A DNA stretch of 64,000 bases from Porphyra umbilicalis (lineage: Eukaryota; Rhodophyta; Bangiophyceae; Bangiales; Bangiaceae): positions 124,001 to 188,000 of the forward strand of contig KV918863.1 in assembly GCA_002049455.2 (NCBI GenBank). Reading direction: 5' to 3'. The notes beneath the pieces are model-generated. The model saw nothing but the letters and a program-made list of their open reading frames with translations, was not told the DNA's origin and did not search any database. Below are positions 23,261-33,558 of the stretch, piece after piece; within the stretch, counting starts at the first letter, position 1; every line of letters starts with the position of its first letter. Both the position numbers and the translations under genes were made by a program.

Positions 23261-23266
23261 CGCGGA

Positions 23267-24420
23267 ATGCGCGCTGGTGCGGCGGATCACCACCGTCGTC
23301 CCCGACGCGGCCGCCTCCCTCGCGTGCCACCTCGGCCCCGAGGCGGTGGCGGCCGTGTCAGTGCGGGCGCCCTGGTATGCGCCCCTGGGGGGCCTCGGGC
23401 GGGCGTGAGGGGCTTCAGCGGTCTCGGCGGCGACGGAGACGCGGACGCCGAAGCAGAGGGGGCGGGGGGGGACGCCGACGCTGCCGGACCTGGGGAGGGC
23501 GCGCCCGCCGCCGCCGTGCGGGCGGGAGAGGCCGCCATCGGCGGCGCGGGAAACGGGGACGGCATCCTTGCGACGGGGGGCGGCCACCGCCTGGCCGCCG
23601 GCTCCATGGTGGGGGGCGCCGTCGCGGCGACGTCGGGGTCGCTGGCACCCGCAGCGGCGGCGCGGCGTTCGGCCGCCTCTGCCGCCGCCCGCCCGTCCCA
23701 GTCGGCCAGCAGGGCCTCGGGCGGCGGGCGCGCGGCGGCGGGGGCGGGGTCTGGGCCATCTGCCGACGGTGATGCCCCCGCCACGCCGACGACGCCCCCC
23801 CCCCCCCCTCTCCAACTCCCCACCGACCCCCTCTACGCCGCCGTCTTGGCCACCACCGTCGGCGCCATCCGCCTCGGGGTTTCCCCCCCCCCCCCCCCCC
23901 CCAAGTCGCGGTGGCGGCCGCCGCCCCCCGCCCCCCCATCGCCGCCGCCCTCGCGGCCGACGAGGTTTGGGGCCACACCCCCGGCGGCATCACGACGCTC
24001 TTCAACCTCACCGACGCGCACGTGGATGGGGGCGGACGCGGCGACGGCGGCGAGTCGCGCGCGGTGCTGCGCGCCGCCGATGGCGTCCTCGTGCCGGCGC
24101 TCGCGCCCGACGCAGTGGTGGTGAGCGGTGACCTTGTGGCGGGGGGTGGGGGGGGGCGGGGGGGGGGGGACGACGACGAGGCCGACTGGGGAGCCAACGC
24201 GTCGGTGGTGGCGCTTGCGGGGGGGGTGCCTCCGGGAAGGGGGGTGGGGGGAGGAGGGGGCGCCACCCCGGTCGCGTGGGCCAACACGCGCGGCAACCAC
24301 GACGCGTATGGGATGGGGGGGCACGGCAGGCAGGGGGGTTGGGGGAGGGGCGGGTACTACCGCGGCTATGGCGTCGGCGGGGGGACCTGGGCGGCCGCCT
24401 GTCGGTCACCACGGTCGGCG
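23267..24420 (+). pseudogene. TMEM62-like calcineurin-type metallophosphoesterase, frame-broken
   Basis: The core lies at about 23911-24370. It has the three metal-binding signatures of the family in order: D-A-H in FNLTDAHVD, the GD motif in PDAVVVSGDLV, and the GNHD motif in RGNHDAYG. These are followed by a GYYRGYG segment that matches, from memory, the YYRKYS segment of transmembrane protein 62. A hydrophobic LYAAVLATTVGAIRLGV lies just before, in another frame. The switch between these frames falls in a C homopolymer of about 20 at 23883-23902. Another G homopolymer at about 24377 precedes loss of similarity. In TMEM62 a membrane-embedded C-terminal part follows; I cannot find one here. 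Either it is a decayed gene or the homopolymers are misread. Later exons may lie in 24420-24870, which is simple-sequence-like. Confidence 0.6.
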
Positions 24421-25730
24421 GCGGCGCGGCGGCTCCGCCGCCGCCGTCGCGTCGACCGCCCCGTCTGGCTGTGGGGCGACTCGCGTCGGGGGCTTGGCGC
24501 CGCCGCGACCGCCACCGCCAGTGCCGGTGGGCGCGTCGGCGCCCCCGTCCGGCGGGGCTGTGGGGATCGCGAGCAAGCCCGCCGCCGCATGCCCGTCGGC
24601 CGCCGCCTGCGCCGTCGTCGGCGGCGTTTGACGACGGGCAGCCGCCGCCTTTGCGGCGGCGACGGCGGCAATGACAACACGCCGATGGGTGGCTCGCCAC
24701 CGCCGTGGGGAGGGGTGCGCCCCCCCGCCTGCAACGGCGCCAGCCGGGCGGGCGAGGAGGGCGCGGGCGACGGGGGCGGCGACGGGGCGGGTGCGTCGGG
24801 CGCCGCCGCCGCCACCGTCTCCACCGCCGGCCCATCGGCCGCCGCCGCTGCAGTCGCGTCGGCGGAGTGACCGACCGGCGGCCGGCGGCGGGGGAACGGC
24901 GACAAGAGGCGCGACCGCGCCCGCCGCCCCTCGGCGGGTGCGGTCGCCGGCGGCCGCCCCGCCCGCGGACGCGGCCCCACGTGGGCCCTGCCGCCGCACC
25001 GCGGGGGGGACGGCTTTGCGCCCGACACGGCGGCAGGTGTCGCCAGCGCCGGCAAGCGTCGCTGCGGGGGGTGCCGGTGCAGACCTCTCGCCGCCGCAAC
25101 GCGCCCATGTCCGCCGCCGCCCGCATCGGCGGCGGCGGGCACGGGCGGCGGGGGGGGCCCGTTGGCGCGCTGCTGCTGCCGCCGCCGCCCGTCGCTTGTC
25201 CCCTTTTTTCTGTTTTTTTCGGGCCACAAGTCACCTTACGTTCCGTCCATTTTCTGTATCTTTTTTGTTATTGATGTTTCTAGGCGTTAACAATGCTCTC
25301 TGCTCGCATCTATCGATACCACCCCCTCAGCCCTCGCCACGCCCATCATCGCCGCCCAGTCCAATCGGCTCTCTGCTTCGTGTGCGTGTCATCGGCCAGT
25401 TGCGCCTCTGCGCCAAGAAAGAACGAATATGTGTTGTGGTTTTCTTTTCGCGCCCACCCCCTCCCGCGCTCTCCTACCGTGCAGGTCTTTGCTCCCTCTG
25501 CCTTATCGTGCTCACGCGCATGGAAGCCGCCGCCACGATGACCGACATTCTGCGAAGGGGGGAGTGGTCACTTTATCTACACTAGCCCACGGCGTCTCGG
25601 AGCGAACGCCTGCGGCGAACAGGAAAACATTATGTGGCACAAAACTGACAACAAAAGAGAGAGAAGAAGTGGAGAGAGCAGAAAACTTAGGGTGAGGATC
25701 AGACGAAAAAAAGAAAGAGGACAGCGACGG
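24420..25730. other. GC-rich simple sequence, then AT-richer spacer
   Basis: 24420-25200 is GC-rich and open on both strands with Arg/Ala/Pro/Gly composition, which is characteristic of simple sequence rather than of a gene. 25200-25730 is T-rich and carries no gene that I recognise. Confidence 0.4.
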
Positions 25731-26215
25731 CGGGACGGAACACGAAAAAGATGCGGCATCGGCGACGGCGGGAGCCGAGGCGGAGGTGGCGTCGGCGGGG
25801 ACGGCGGTAGCCACCGTCGGGGCGGGTGTGGCGATCGAGGGGAAGCGGGGCGCGATGCTGGGGGCAGCACCGATGGGGGCGGCGACGGCGGGGGCGGGGG
25901 CGCCGGCGACGACGGGGGCGGGGGCGGCGGCGACAACGGGGGCGGGGCGGCGGCGACAACGGGGGCGGGGGCGGCGGTGACAACGGGGGCGGGGCGGCGG
26001 CGACAACGGGGGCGGGGGCGGCATCGACAACGGGGGTGGGGGCGGGGCCGCCAAGAGAGGAAGCCACCAGGGCGGGGGCGAGGGCGGCGGCGGCGGGATC
26101 GGGGGTGGCCACCACGGTGGCGCTGGCCGCGGCGATAAGGGCGGCGGCGGCGGCCGCGGCGGGGGCGGCGGCGGAGGAAACGGGGGCAGCAAGCGTGGGG
26201 GCGACGACAGTGACA
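25731..26215. repeat. GGCGGGGGCG-type simple sequence
   Basis: Irregular G-rich array built on GGGGGCGGCGACAAC-like words, leading into the regular 15-bp minisatellite. Minus-strand ORFs through it read as Pro/Ala/Ser-rich, extensin-like chains (up to 394 codons). All three minus frames stay open because the repeat lacks stops, so coding is not supported. Confidence 0.6.
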
Positions 26216-26218
26216 TGA

Positions 26219-26505
26219 AGGGTGGCGACTGTGAGGTTGGCGACTGTGGGGGAGGCGACGGTGGGGGAGGCCACGGTGGGGGTGGCGACTGTGGGGGTGG
26301 TGACGGTGGGGGTGGCGACGGTGGGGGTGGCGACGGTGGGGGTGGCGACGGTGGGGGTGGCGACGGTGGGGGTGGCGACGGTGGGGGTGGCGACGGTGGG
26401 GGTGGCGACGGTGGGGGTGGCGACGGTGGGGGTGGCGACGGTGGGGGTGGCGACGGTGGGGGTGGCGACGGTGGGGGTGGCGACGGTGGGGTGGCCACGG
26501 TGGAG
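26219..26505. repeat. 15-bp minisatellite, about 19 units, 12 identical
   Basis: The unit is GGTGGCGACGGTGGG. Twelve consecutive identical copies fill 26311-26490, with variant copies at 26219-26310 and a broken one at the right end. A perfect core with diverged edges is the usual picture of recent expansion by slippage or unequal exchange. Because 15 is a multiple of 3, every frame stays open: Gly/Asp on plus, Ser-Pro4 or Thr-Val-Ala on minus. Confidence 0.95.
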
Positions 26506-27489
26506 GTGGCAATCCGCCACCCCTCTTTCCAGCTCATCAGCGGACTGCACGCCATCGGGTGTTTTCTTGAGATCTCTCGTGCGAGGCTCTGCAGGCACCA
26601 CAGCCACACGCGGACAGTCCGTCGGCCATAACATTTGGCAGAAATATCTGTACAGTCGCAAATTATGTGTGTTCTGTGTTAGGTCGAGGGGTAGGACGAT
26701 CGATGAGATGCTCATCGAGTATCCTGCTGCGCCAGCGTGGAGGCGTTTTCTGTTCTGTGCCAAGTCCATTGGTGGACCCCGTCGCCGACGGCCCATCCCA
26801 CGACGTCTCGCTCGACTTTGCGCCGCTCGAGAGGGTGTGACGTGGGCTGTCGCAGTGTGCAGGTAGAGAGGGGTGCCTTGCACAGTCGGGGAACGGAACG
26901 GCGGTCCACTGCTGAATAATCCAGGAGATCGACACTCGCGACGCCCACGACACGAGGCACACGACCAATGAAAAATCGATGCTGCCTTTCACAGTCCGCA
27001 GATCCGCGCACAGCTGCAGGCCGCCGACGGATGGCCATGTTTGCACGCCGCACATTACGGATTGCACGCTCGATCGGCTAGCACGATGTCCTGCACGATG
27101 TGCTTTTTTCAGGCACAGAGGCCCGAAATTGGGAGCTCTAACTGGGACGAAATCAGCCGACCCGCCTCCGCGGGTTCAGTTAGGGGCTTCCGATTAGCGC
27201 TGCACGAAGTGGACACTGTGCATCTCGCACGATGTCCTGCACGTTGTCGAAACCGGGAATCTTAATGGAAACAAGTAGCCCGATATTAAGATCTGGCCCA
27301 CTTGGCTAAGACAATGGGCCATCAGACCGCTCGTCCTCCTCGATTCCGCAATCCCGGCCACGTGATGGGCGAGAAATATCCTTGCATTCGAACTCGTGTT
27401 GAGCTTTTCTGTAAGACATCGTGCGCTCCGTCGACAACGTGCCGTCCCTCACGGTGCCTGTGAGAGGGGTCATCGTGCGTACGATCCGC
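26506..27489. other. No gene; imperfect inverted repeat near 27060-27250
   Basis: GCACGATGTCCTGCACG occurs at 27080-27096 and again at 27228-27244. Between them GGGAGCTCTAACTGG and CAGTTAGGGGCTTCC are imperfect reverse complements, so a small MITE-like hairpin flanked by direct repeats is possible. No ORF of interest. Confidence 0.4.
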
Positions 27490-27690
27490 GGGGTGTCCAT
27501 TTTTTGGGGAAGTACCATAGTGATGCACACATGTACTTAAAGTATATCTCATCATCGTCGCGAAAATGTACCACTCTACTGGGGGTGTGCTCGGCGTGCT
27601 GCGCGTGCTGCGGGCGTGCTGCGGGCCGAAATTGTACTCCTGATCTAAAATTGTTGCTGGCCCAGACGGCCCTGTGCTGGCCACGAGGGA
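27490..27690 (-). repeat. Dispersed repeat family, copy C
   Basis: Read on the minus strand it shares GTGGTACATTTTCGCGACG with the end of copy B and the YGTSPKNGH-coding block with copy D. It also contains a short GCGTGCTGC triplication. Non-coding. Confidence 0.55.
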
Positions 27691-28940
27691 ACATGGGCTA
27701 CAAGCGGAGCCCTCATCAATCTACGACGCCGCGGAGGGAAACTGCATGATGTAGCCTCCCAAAAAGCAGGCTACAAGTCGGTCGGCTTGAGGGATAATTG
27801 CTGCTCTTCGGAAGATTCAATGCCTCCAACAGCGGACTGGTCACAGATCAACTGCGTTCGCTGATCGCTGGATTCTGGGGGGCTCGAATATCTAGAACGT
27901 AAGTGGCCCTTATTGATCCTCGATGGTGTGACCGGTTGGTCACACCTCGCAAAGAGGACACAGATCCTGTGGCCCGCAACCGCTAAGCCGCGCCCATGTC
28001 ACGCGCCGCCAAGCACTGAAACGTAGTCGGCCCCGTGCAGGCATCGTGATCCTGATTTTGGGTCACTGTGAGGGCCCTTACCGGTCAGGAGTCACCTGAG
28101 TATAGCTCATCTCGGTCAGCCTGTGGGAGGCTGAGATCTATTGACGCGCAATGACTGGTACTGCGAGGGCGCCTCGTCGGCGTCGGGGAAGGCTTCCAAG
28201 GTATTGTCCAGTCTGTGTGGTGGAGACGAACGCCCGGGCTGCACCTCTGACAACCGCCTTCCTCTGGCTCGTGCCACGGGAGCCGAACAACCTCTGAACA
28301 GAAACCGCTTGGCCGAGCGTACCACATGTGAGGGGCCGGCAGCACGTCTGGCAGGGGGCCTTCGTGGCCGGGCAAATCTTAAACGAGGGCCTTGCTTGGA
28401 CGAGGATCCCTTCCACCACCTCGTATTGGTCTATCGTCCGTTTGTGTAGCGCAAGTGGTCGTCTCGTGACCAGTACCACCTTGCCTCATCACGCGCCCCT
28501 CAGGGACCCCCACCCGCTCCGGTCCACCCCCCCGCCCACCGTCTGTCCCGTTCCCAACGCCTAGATCCTCCTGACCCTTCCCACACGGCCCTTTCTTACT
28601 CAGAGTGGGTGCCTGGCAGCAGCACATCCTGCGGGCCGAGCGCACCCAAGTCTGGCGATCGCAGATCGGCCCGCATTGCCTCTACGGTGGCCGGATCAGC
28701 CCGCCCTCCCGCCACGAAATGCACCTGGAGCATCACTTTCAACTTTACACACGCGTTTGTTGTCGTGTTGTGTATAACATAGCGCCCGTTTGATCTCTTG
28801 CCGTGCATGCGGTGACGACCTGGAGTGCTGTTGGAGGGTGCGTGCCGTTTTTACACGTAGGACGTCTTTATGCGTCATCGTCTGGAAAAAACTGCTCGCT
28901 TTTTCTCTGTGGTGCTGTCCCGTGATTCTCCCTTCTGCCC
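27691..28940. other. No gene recognised
   Basis: Mixed sequence. Opposed short ORFs near 28085-28645 have no motif. Confidence 0.4.
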
Positions 28941-29000
28941 CTTACTGCCCAGTATTGCCCCGTACTGCCCCGTACTGCCCCGTACTGCCCCGTACTGCCC
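28941..29000. repeat. 10-bp tandem repeat, six units
   Basis: CGTACTGCCC is perfect four times in a row (28961-29000), preceded by two variant units. Confidence 0.9.
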
Positions 29001-29447
29001 ATATTTCCCCTTTCCTGTCCCGTGCTGTGGGTATCCATGTTGGTGATGTGAATGGTGGCAAAGGCGGTGGCGGCGCGACTTGCGCACGGACTTGAACGAG
29101 TGGTGGAGGGTGCGTGGTGGTCGAAGCGGGGGGAGATGGCGCCAGTGCGGAGAGTGTCGACGGCGGGGCTGTTTCGGCTTTATCCATCGGGGGCTCGCGA
29201 TGCATGATCGACGTCTGTCTGCCGCGACTACCGCCGCGTTGCGCAGGTCGGGCACAGGAGTGGGGGGGCGTACAGACCTGCTTCTTTTTGCTGTGGGGAC
29301 CGAGTCTAACTTGGGGTGATGTGTTCGCTGTTTAATCTTGCTTGTGCTTTCGTCTGTCTGTTTGTTTTCTTTTTTGCGCTTCTCCTGCTTACGGTGGTCG
29401 TCGTGTCCCACCAGGCCTCTCTCCCCCGTGAGGCGTGAGAGCGCAAT
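29001..29447. other. No gene recognised
   Basis: Short opposed ORFs only, no motif. It lies between the 10-bp tandem repeat and dispersed repeat copy B. Confidence 0.35.
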
Positions 29448-29950
29448 GTAAAACGTACGCTTCACTTCCACGTGCTCTATCCGTGCGGAATAACGTGGCG
29501 CCACTGCTGCCCCATACGACAGAGCTCCCGCGTGCGATGCGTAGTCGTTTTGCCGCGCGGCCACGAATCTCCGCAAGAAGGCACCACGTAACTCCTGGAT
29601 AAATCCCAGACGACTCCCTGCAGTGTGCCTACGGGGGCCTCCGGCTGCATCTGGGCGCCTCCAGAATGCCTACTGGGGCGCGCGCACGGTGCGCGCACGG
29701 CTCCCAGACACGACTTTGAGCAGTGTCAGATCGTACTGGGGATCTAAAATGCGAATATGGGACCTTACCCATTTGGAAGAACACTGTGGAGAACAGGGGT
29801 CCAGTACGCGACAAATCTCGGCAAATATCGTACTGGGGGCCCGTTTGGGACCGTTTCAGATCAACCTGCAATACTGGTGGCCAACTCCCCAGGCACGTTC
29901 TCAGTACGTGGTACATTTTCGCGACGATATTAGTCCTATGGAAAAACGGC
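29448..29950 (+). repeat. Dispersed repeat family, copy B
   Basis: Same block order as copy A (14246-14720): GTAAAA, ACGTGGCGCC, CCCCATACGACAG, then TCTAAAATGCGAATATG, then GTGGTACATTTTCGCGACG. It probably represents the longest copy of a non-autonomous element, but I see no clear terminal repeats or target duplication. Confidence 0.65.
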
Positions 29951-30715
29951 TCTGGTTTCGGCGCATGTACATCAATCGACCCCAAACTTTATAAAAGTAT
30001 CAGCGGGTGGCCCTCGGGTCCTCAGGAGAAAAAACGGAGCACGAAGCGCAGGACATCCCACCCGTTGGTGCCCACTTCCGCATTCGTACCGATCAGGGAC
30101 ATCCCATCCGCCCGATTCTCAACAGCACCCGATGTATCAACAACCAAATCGGGAGAAATGCGAGGACAGGGAGGCTACTTTTCCAGCCTCGTGAGAATTT
30201 TGTCGAAGTCTCGTGATGCCGCACGGATACGGAGCGGGGACGATGACAGCTGACCAAAGGCAGACTTGGCTCGGCAGTGGGCGGTTGCAATCGCATCGCC
30301 GAGTCCGCACGGATTCGGTGTTGAAGTGGCTGAAGGGCGCGTGCGGAGGCAATAGAAAACACACTCTCTGTCGGTCCTTGACCTTGCGGACATGGCAAGA
30401 GATGTGCTCTCTGCTCAAAATGTGCTGGTGCAGACGGGATAGAGAGCCGAAGTGCCCGCACACGGCTGCGCAGGGTGACGCAGCATCGGCGGGAGAGCAC
30501 CTGAGAGAGAGCTGAGAGACTGAAGAGGACCCAGAAGATCGGCTCAATATCAGCAAGACAGGAAGGTTATATTTGTTCTTCAGCATGACTGAGAGCTGCA
30601 TGACAATCACCTGATCGCATACTGGCAGAAACATATCTTGCTCCAGCACACGAAAAATCCGCGTGGTGTCATGTAAGTGAAAGATTGGTTGCAGATGCTA
30701 TCAGGCACAATCAGA
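29951..30715. other. No gene recognised
   Basis: Mixed sequence with overlapping short ORFs on both strands, none with a motif that I know. Confidence 0.35.
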
Positions 30716-30800
30716 TGCCTCGTAGCGCAGATGGGATGCGACACAGGTTGAACACTGAGCGGTTGTACGCCGAGGTCGCCGGTTTGAATCTTTCCGCGGT
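30716..30800 (+). repeat. tRNA-like (possible SINE head) segment
   Basis: TAGCGCAGATGGGATGCG at 30723 fits a tRNA A box and GGTTTGAATCT at 30781 fits a B box, with a spacing like that of a long-variable-arm tRNA. The acceptor and T stems do not pair, so this is not a functional tRNA. It could be a tRNA-derived SINE promoter or chance. Confidence 0.3.
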
Positions 30801-32265
30801 ACATGGCCGTGACGTCTTGATTTTGCCTCATCCAACAGTATAAGTTGCAAGCCCTTGTGCTCATGGTACGTTCTCCTGTGGAATGTCGACCCGTCGCGAT
30901 TTGGTATTGGTCAGCAGATCCATGTATGAGCAGGCCCCAATTCAAGAATATCGGGCTCATCGGGCTCGCTGATCCGATGGCAAAATGTCCATCGGATTGC
31001 CTCATCGGATGGCACCGTGAGGCCTCATCGGGGAATGATCGGAAATCCCAATCCGATGGCGTGTGTCCCCGAACGAGACGATGCTGCCGTGGCCGTCGGC
31101 GCCGGCTGCCACCGCCCCCGCACGCGTGCCGTCTGAGCGCAGTGCCGTCCCCGCCCCCCGCCCCCCCCCCCCCACACCCGCCCACGCTCGGGCCCCTCTG
31201 GCGGTGGGCCGGAGCGGTTGACCCGTGCGGGCTGCAGGGTCGGCAACGGGGCGGTGGATGTAGGCGCGGTGGAGGATACGGTTGCGGGCGCAGCGCCGGC
31301 GGCGGCAGCGGCGGGTGCAGCCGTAGCGCTGACGCCGCTGGCCACGGCGGGTGAGGCGGACGCGACCAAGCCGGCGGTTGGGGCAAGCCCGTCGCCGGCG
31401 GCGTCAGCCGCCGCGCTGAAGTGCAGTGCGGCGCTCGTCGCCGCCGGCGCGACGCTCGTCACCGCCGACGTAACAAGCACCTGCCCTCCCAACTCCCCCC
31501 CGGCCCTCCCCCCCGCCCCCCCCTCACATAGCGCTACCCGGCGGCGCCGTTGCTTTTCTTGAGCGAATAGTCCGCTCCGGCTACTGGTGTAGTGGCGCAT
31601 ATACACCCACAACGGCGACCGAAGGAGGCATGAAGGCGACGGCGGGGGAAGGGTGGGGCGTAGGTGTGCGACGGCTCTTGAGCCGTGCAGAGGCTTTTGA
31701 GGACAGCCTTGACTTCAGTTTGGGTGTGCCCGTGCACCGGCGCTCATTGGCAGCTGACGAAGCGTGCGAGTCGATTGACTGCCGGGTCTCGTGAGATCGA
31801 GTCTCAAGAGGTGCACAAGAGATCGTTGAGGATGAGCGAAATTTGAAGTAGCCTCCAGCTGTCACGGGTCCGCTGCAAGAAACACTTACGCTTCTTCTCG
31901 ACATACTCTTTACGGACGTCTACCTTCGGCCAGATGGATTGGAGCGCTGCACAGAATAGTGCAATCGAATGCACGAGGTTCGTGAACGTGGGACGAATGC
32001 GAGAAACGGTGCTGTGACCTCGTGCGGCTTGCCCAGTGTGCCAGAAGGCCTGAAAACAAAGCGTCTGAGCCGTATCTTTCCGACATAGGTGTGCCGTTGA
32101 AGAGCTTCCAACAGAAGAGTGCGTACCATATCTTGCAGCAAAAAGGTTTGGGGGGTCTCTATCTTTCTTGTGATGACTTCTTGTCTTTTGCGGTCGTAGC
32201 GGCGGAGTTCTGGTCTCTCCAAAAAAAGTGCGGTTCTCAGAGGACTAAAAGAGTGAGACAGACTA
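30801..32265. other. No confident gene
   Basis: 30900-31060 is dense in CATCGGAT/CCGATGG words. 31070-31550 is GC-rich Ala/Gly/Pro-coding simple sequence, open on both strands. 32222-31920 (minus) is a 100-codon ORF of normal composition (LRRYDRKRQEVITRK, then LLQDMVRTLLLEALQRH) without a family match from memory. Confidence 0.3.
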
Positions 32266-32396
32266 CAGTGCGTTCTCGTTATAAGAGACAGCTGATTCGG
32301 CTCAATAAGAAGAAAAAGTGGCCCACACGGACTGGAATGGAAGACTCGCGACCCATATTCTTTTGTAAACGATTCTCTTGTAACGACAACGCACTG
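32266..32396. mobile_element. 131-bp MITE, pogo/Tigger (Tc1/mariner) type
   Basis: It starts CAGTGCGTTCTCGTTATAAG and ends with the near reverse complement, two mismatches over about 23 bp. It is flanked by TA on both sides (32264-32265 and 32397-32398), the mariner-type target duplication. The TIR words CAGTG and CTCGTTATAA resemble ends that I recall for pogo/Tigger elements. There is no coding capacity, so it depends on a transposase elsewhere. Confidence 0.85.
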
Positions 32397-32679
32397 TATA
32401 GAACAAGGGACTTCCTCTCCATTTCAGAGGTGGCAGTCTGCATACGTGTCCTCAGTAGGGTTCGCAGTAGTGCCCCTATGTGAGGGGCGTGGGGCGTAGC
32501 CGCGCCCTAATGGCGCCCTAACAGCGCCTTTCTGAAGGCTAACGAAGCCCCCAAAACGCCCCGAGTAGCACCCATAAATACTGATTTAGTACAGGTAGCA
32601 CCCCATTGACGTGGCCGTGGGGGTCAGCGTCCGTCAGCATTTGTCGGTGTGGAAACGGGTCTTTTCCTGACTATCTGTT
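32397..32679. other. No gene; spacer upstream of the 32.7-kb ORFs
   Basis: It includes the words GGGGCGT, GCGCCCTAA and GCGCCTTT, which recur in imperfect inverted order around 32480-32560. No ORF is supported. Confidence 0.35.
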
Positions 32680-33558
32680 GTGGCTGTCATGGCGAAGGCG
32701 CCGAGTAATTCGTCGCGTGGACGGCGTCATCGACGCCAGCTTGCGGCAGCGGCGGAGCGTGCTGGTGACGCTGCTCCTCGACCCATGCAAGCTCCTCGGG
32801 CGCTAATATCGCGTGGACGTGGCAGTGGTACGGTTGGACCAACTGCACGTTTTCCGGATGGAACTTCCGAGGTGCCGTTCGCGCTTCACCGATACGAAGG
32901 GGCCATGCCACAAGCAACAGGTGCTGTCCCTGGGAGCTTTGCATCGCCGTCGTATGTGCGCATGTACCTGCTGTGCCGCTGCAGCCCAACGAGTTCGGTT
33001 CTCATGCACGGCATCTGGCGCGCCGTCTTGAGCCGTACCCACAAGGCAGTGGAGCAAGTCTTGCTCCTGTGAGTCCTGCTCCTGCGTACGTTTCGCAGCC
33101 TGGGAGTGGCCTGGCGTCTGTTTTTGGCGGGGAGCATGACTGCGTGGTCATCAATGGGCAGCTCGTCTCCATCACGCAGCTGCGAATGAACCACGTCAAT
33201 CAGATACCTGCGGCGCATGGAACGATGGGAGCTCATGGGACAGGGCTCCCCGGGGCTCTACCACCGTCCGTTGGACACCCTGTAAGTGGGCGACCTGCCG
33301 CAACCTCGTTTCGACCTCCGTCGGTGCCAGTTGGCATCTATCCACCACCTCTCTTGCCAGGGGCATTTCCCCAGTACAGTCGCTCCACAAAAAACCTAGC
33401 ACTCGGCCGACATCAGAAGTGCATCCCACATGTTCCCGGTTTCTTGCAAGCGCGGCTAAAATTGAGTGACGTGTCCCAGAAAAAGTGTCAAAGCCACTTC
33501 TGTGCTCATGAGCTTTTGGGTGCTCCATCACACACGTCAACGCATGACAACGAAGAGC
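32680..33558 (+). pseudogene. Pro/Ala-rich hypothetical ORFs cut by the foldback element
   Basis: Two overlapping plus frames, 32680-33072 (130 codons, ATG start) and 32973-33812, code for Pro/Gly/Ala/His-rich protein. The second includes an ordinary-looking stretch, EHDCVVINGQLVSITQLRM. Its last 84 codons lie inside the left arm of the foldback element, so the original gene was interrupted at 33558. It may be the 5' part of the JmjC-region gene that resumes at about 35.7 kb, since both share strand and composition. That link is inference. No domain is known. Confidence 0.35.

Noticed and set aside
26219..26505. CRISPR array
   Set aside because: 15-bp units are head-to-tail without spacers, and the context is eukaryotic.
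25512..26610. Extensin-like hydroxyproline-rich gene on the minus strand
   Set aside because: The Ser-Pro4 pattern is produced by the 15-bp minisatellite, and all three minus frames are open. There is no signal peptide or splice evidence.
30716..30800. Functional tRNA gene
   Set aside because: A and B boxes are present, but acceptor and T stems do not pair.
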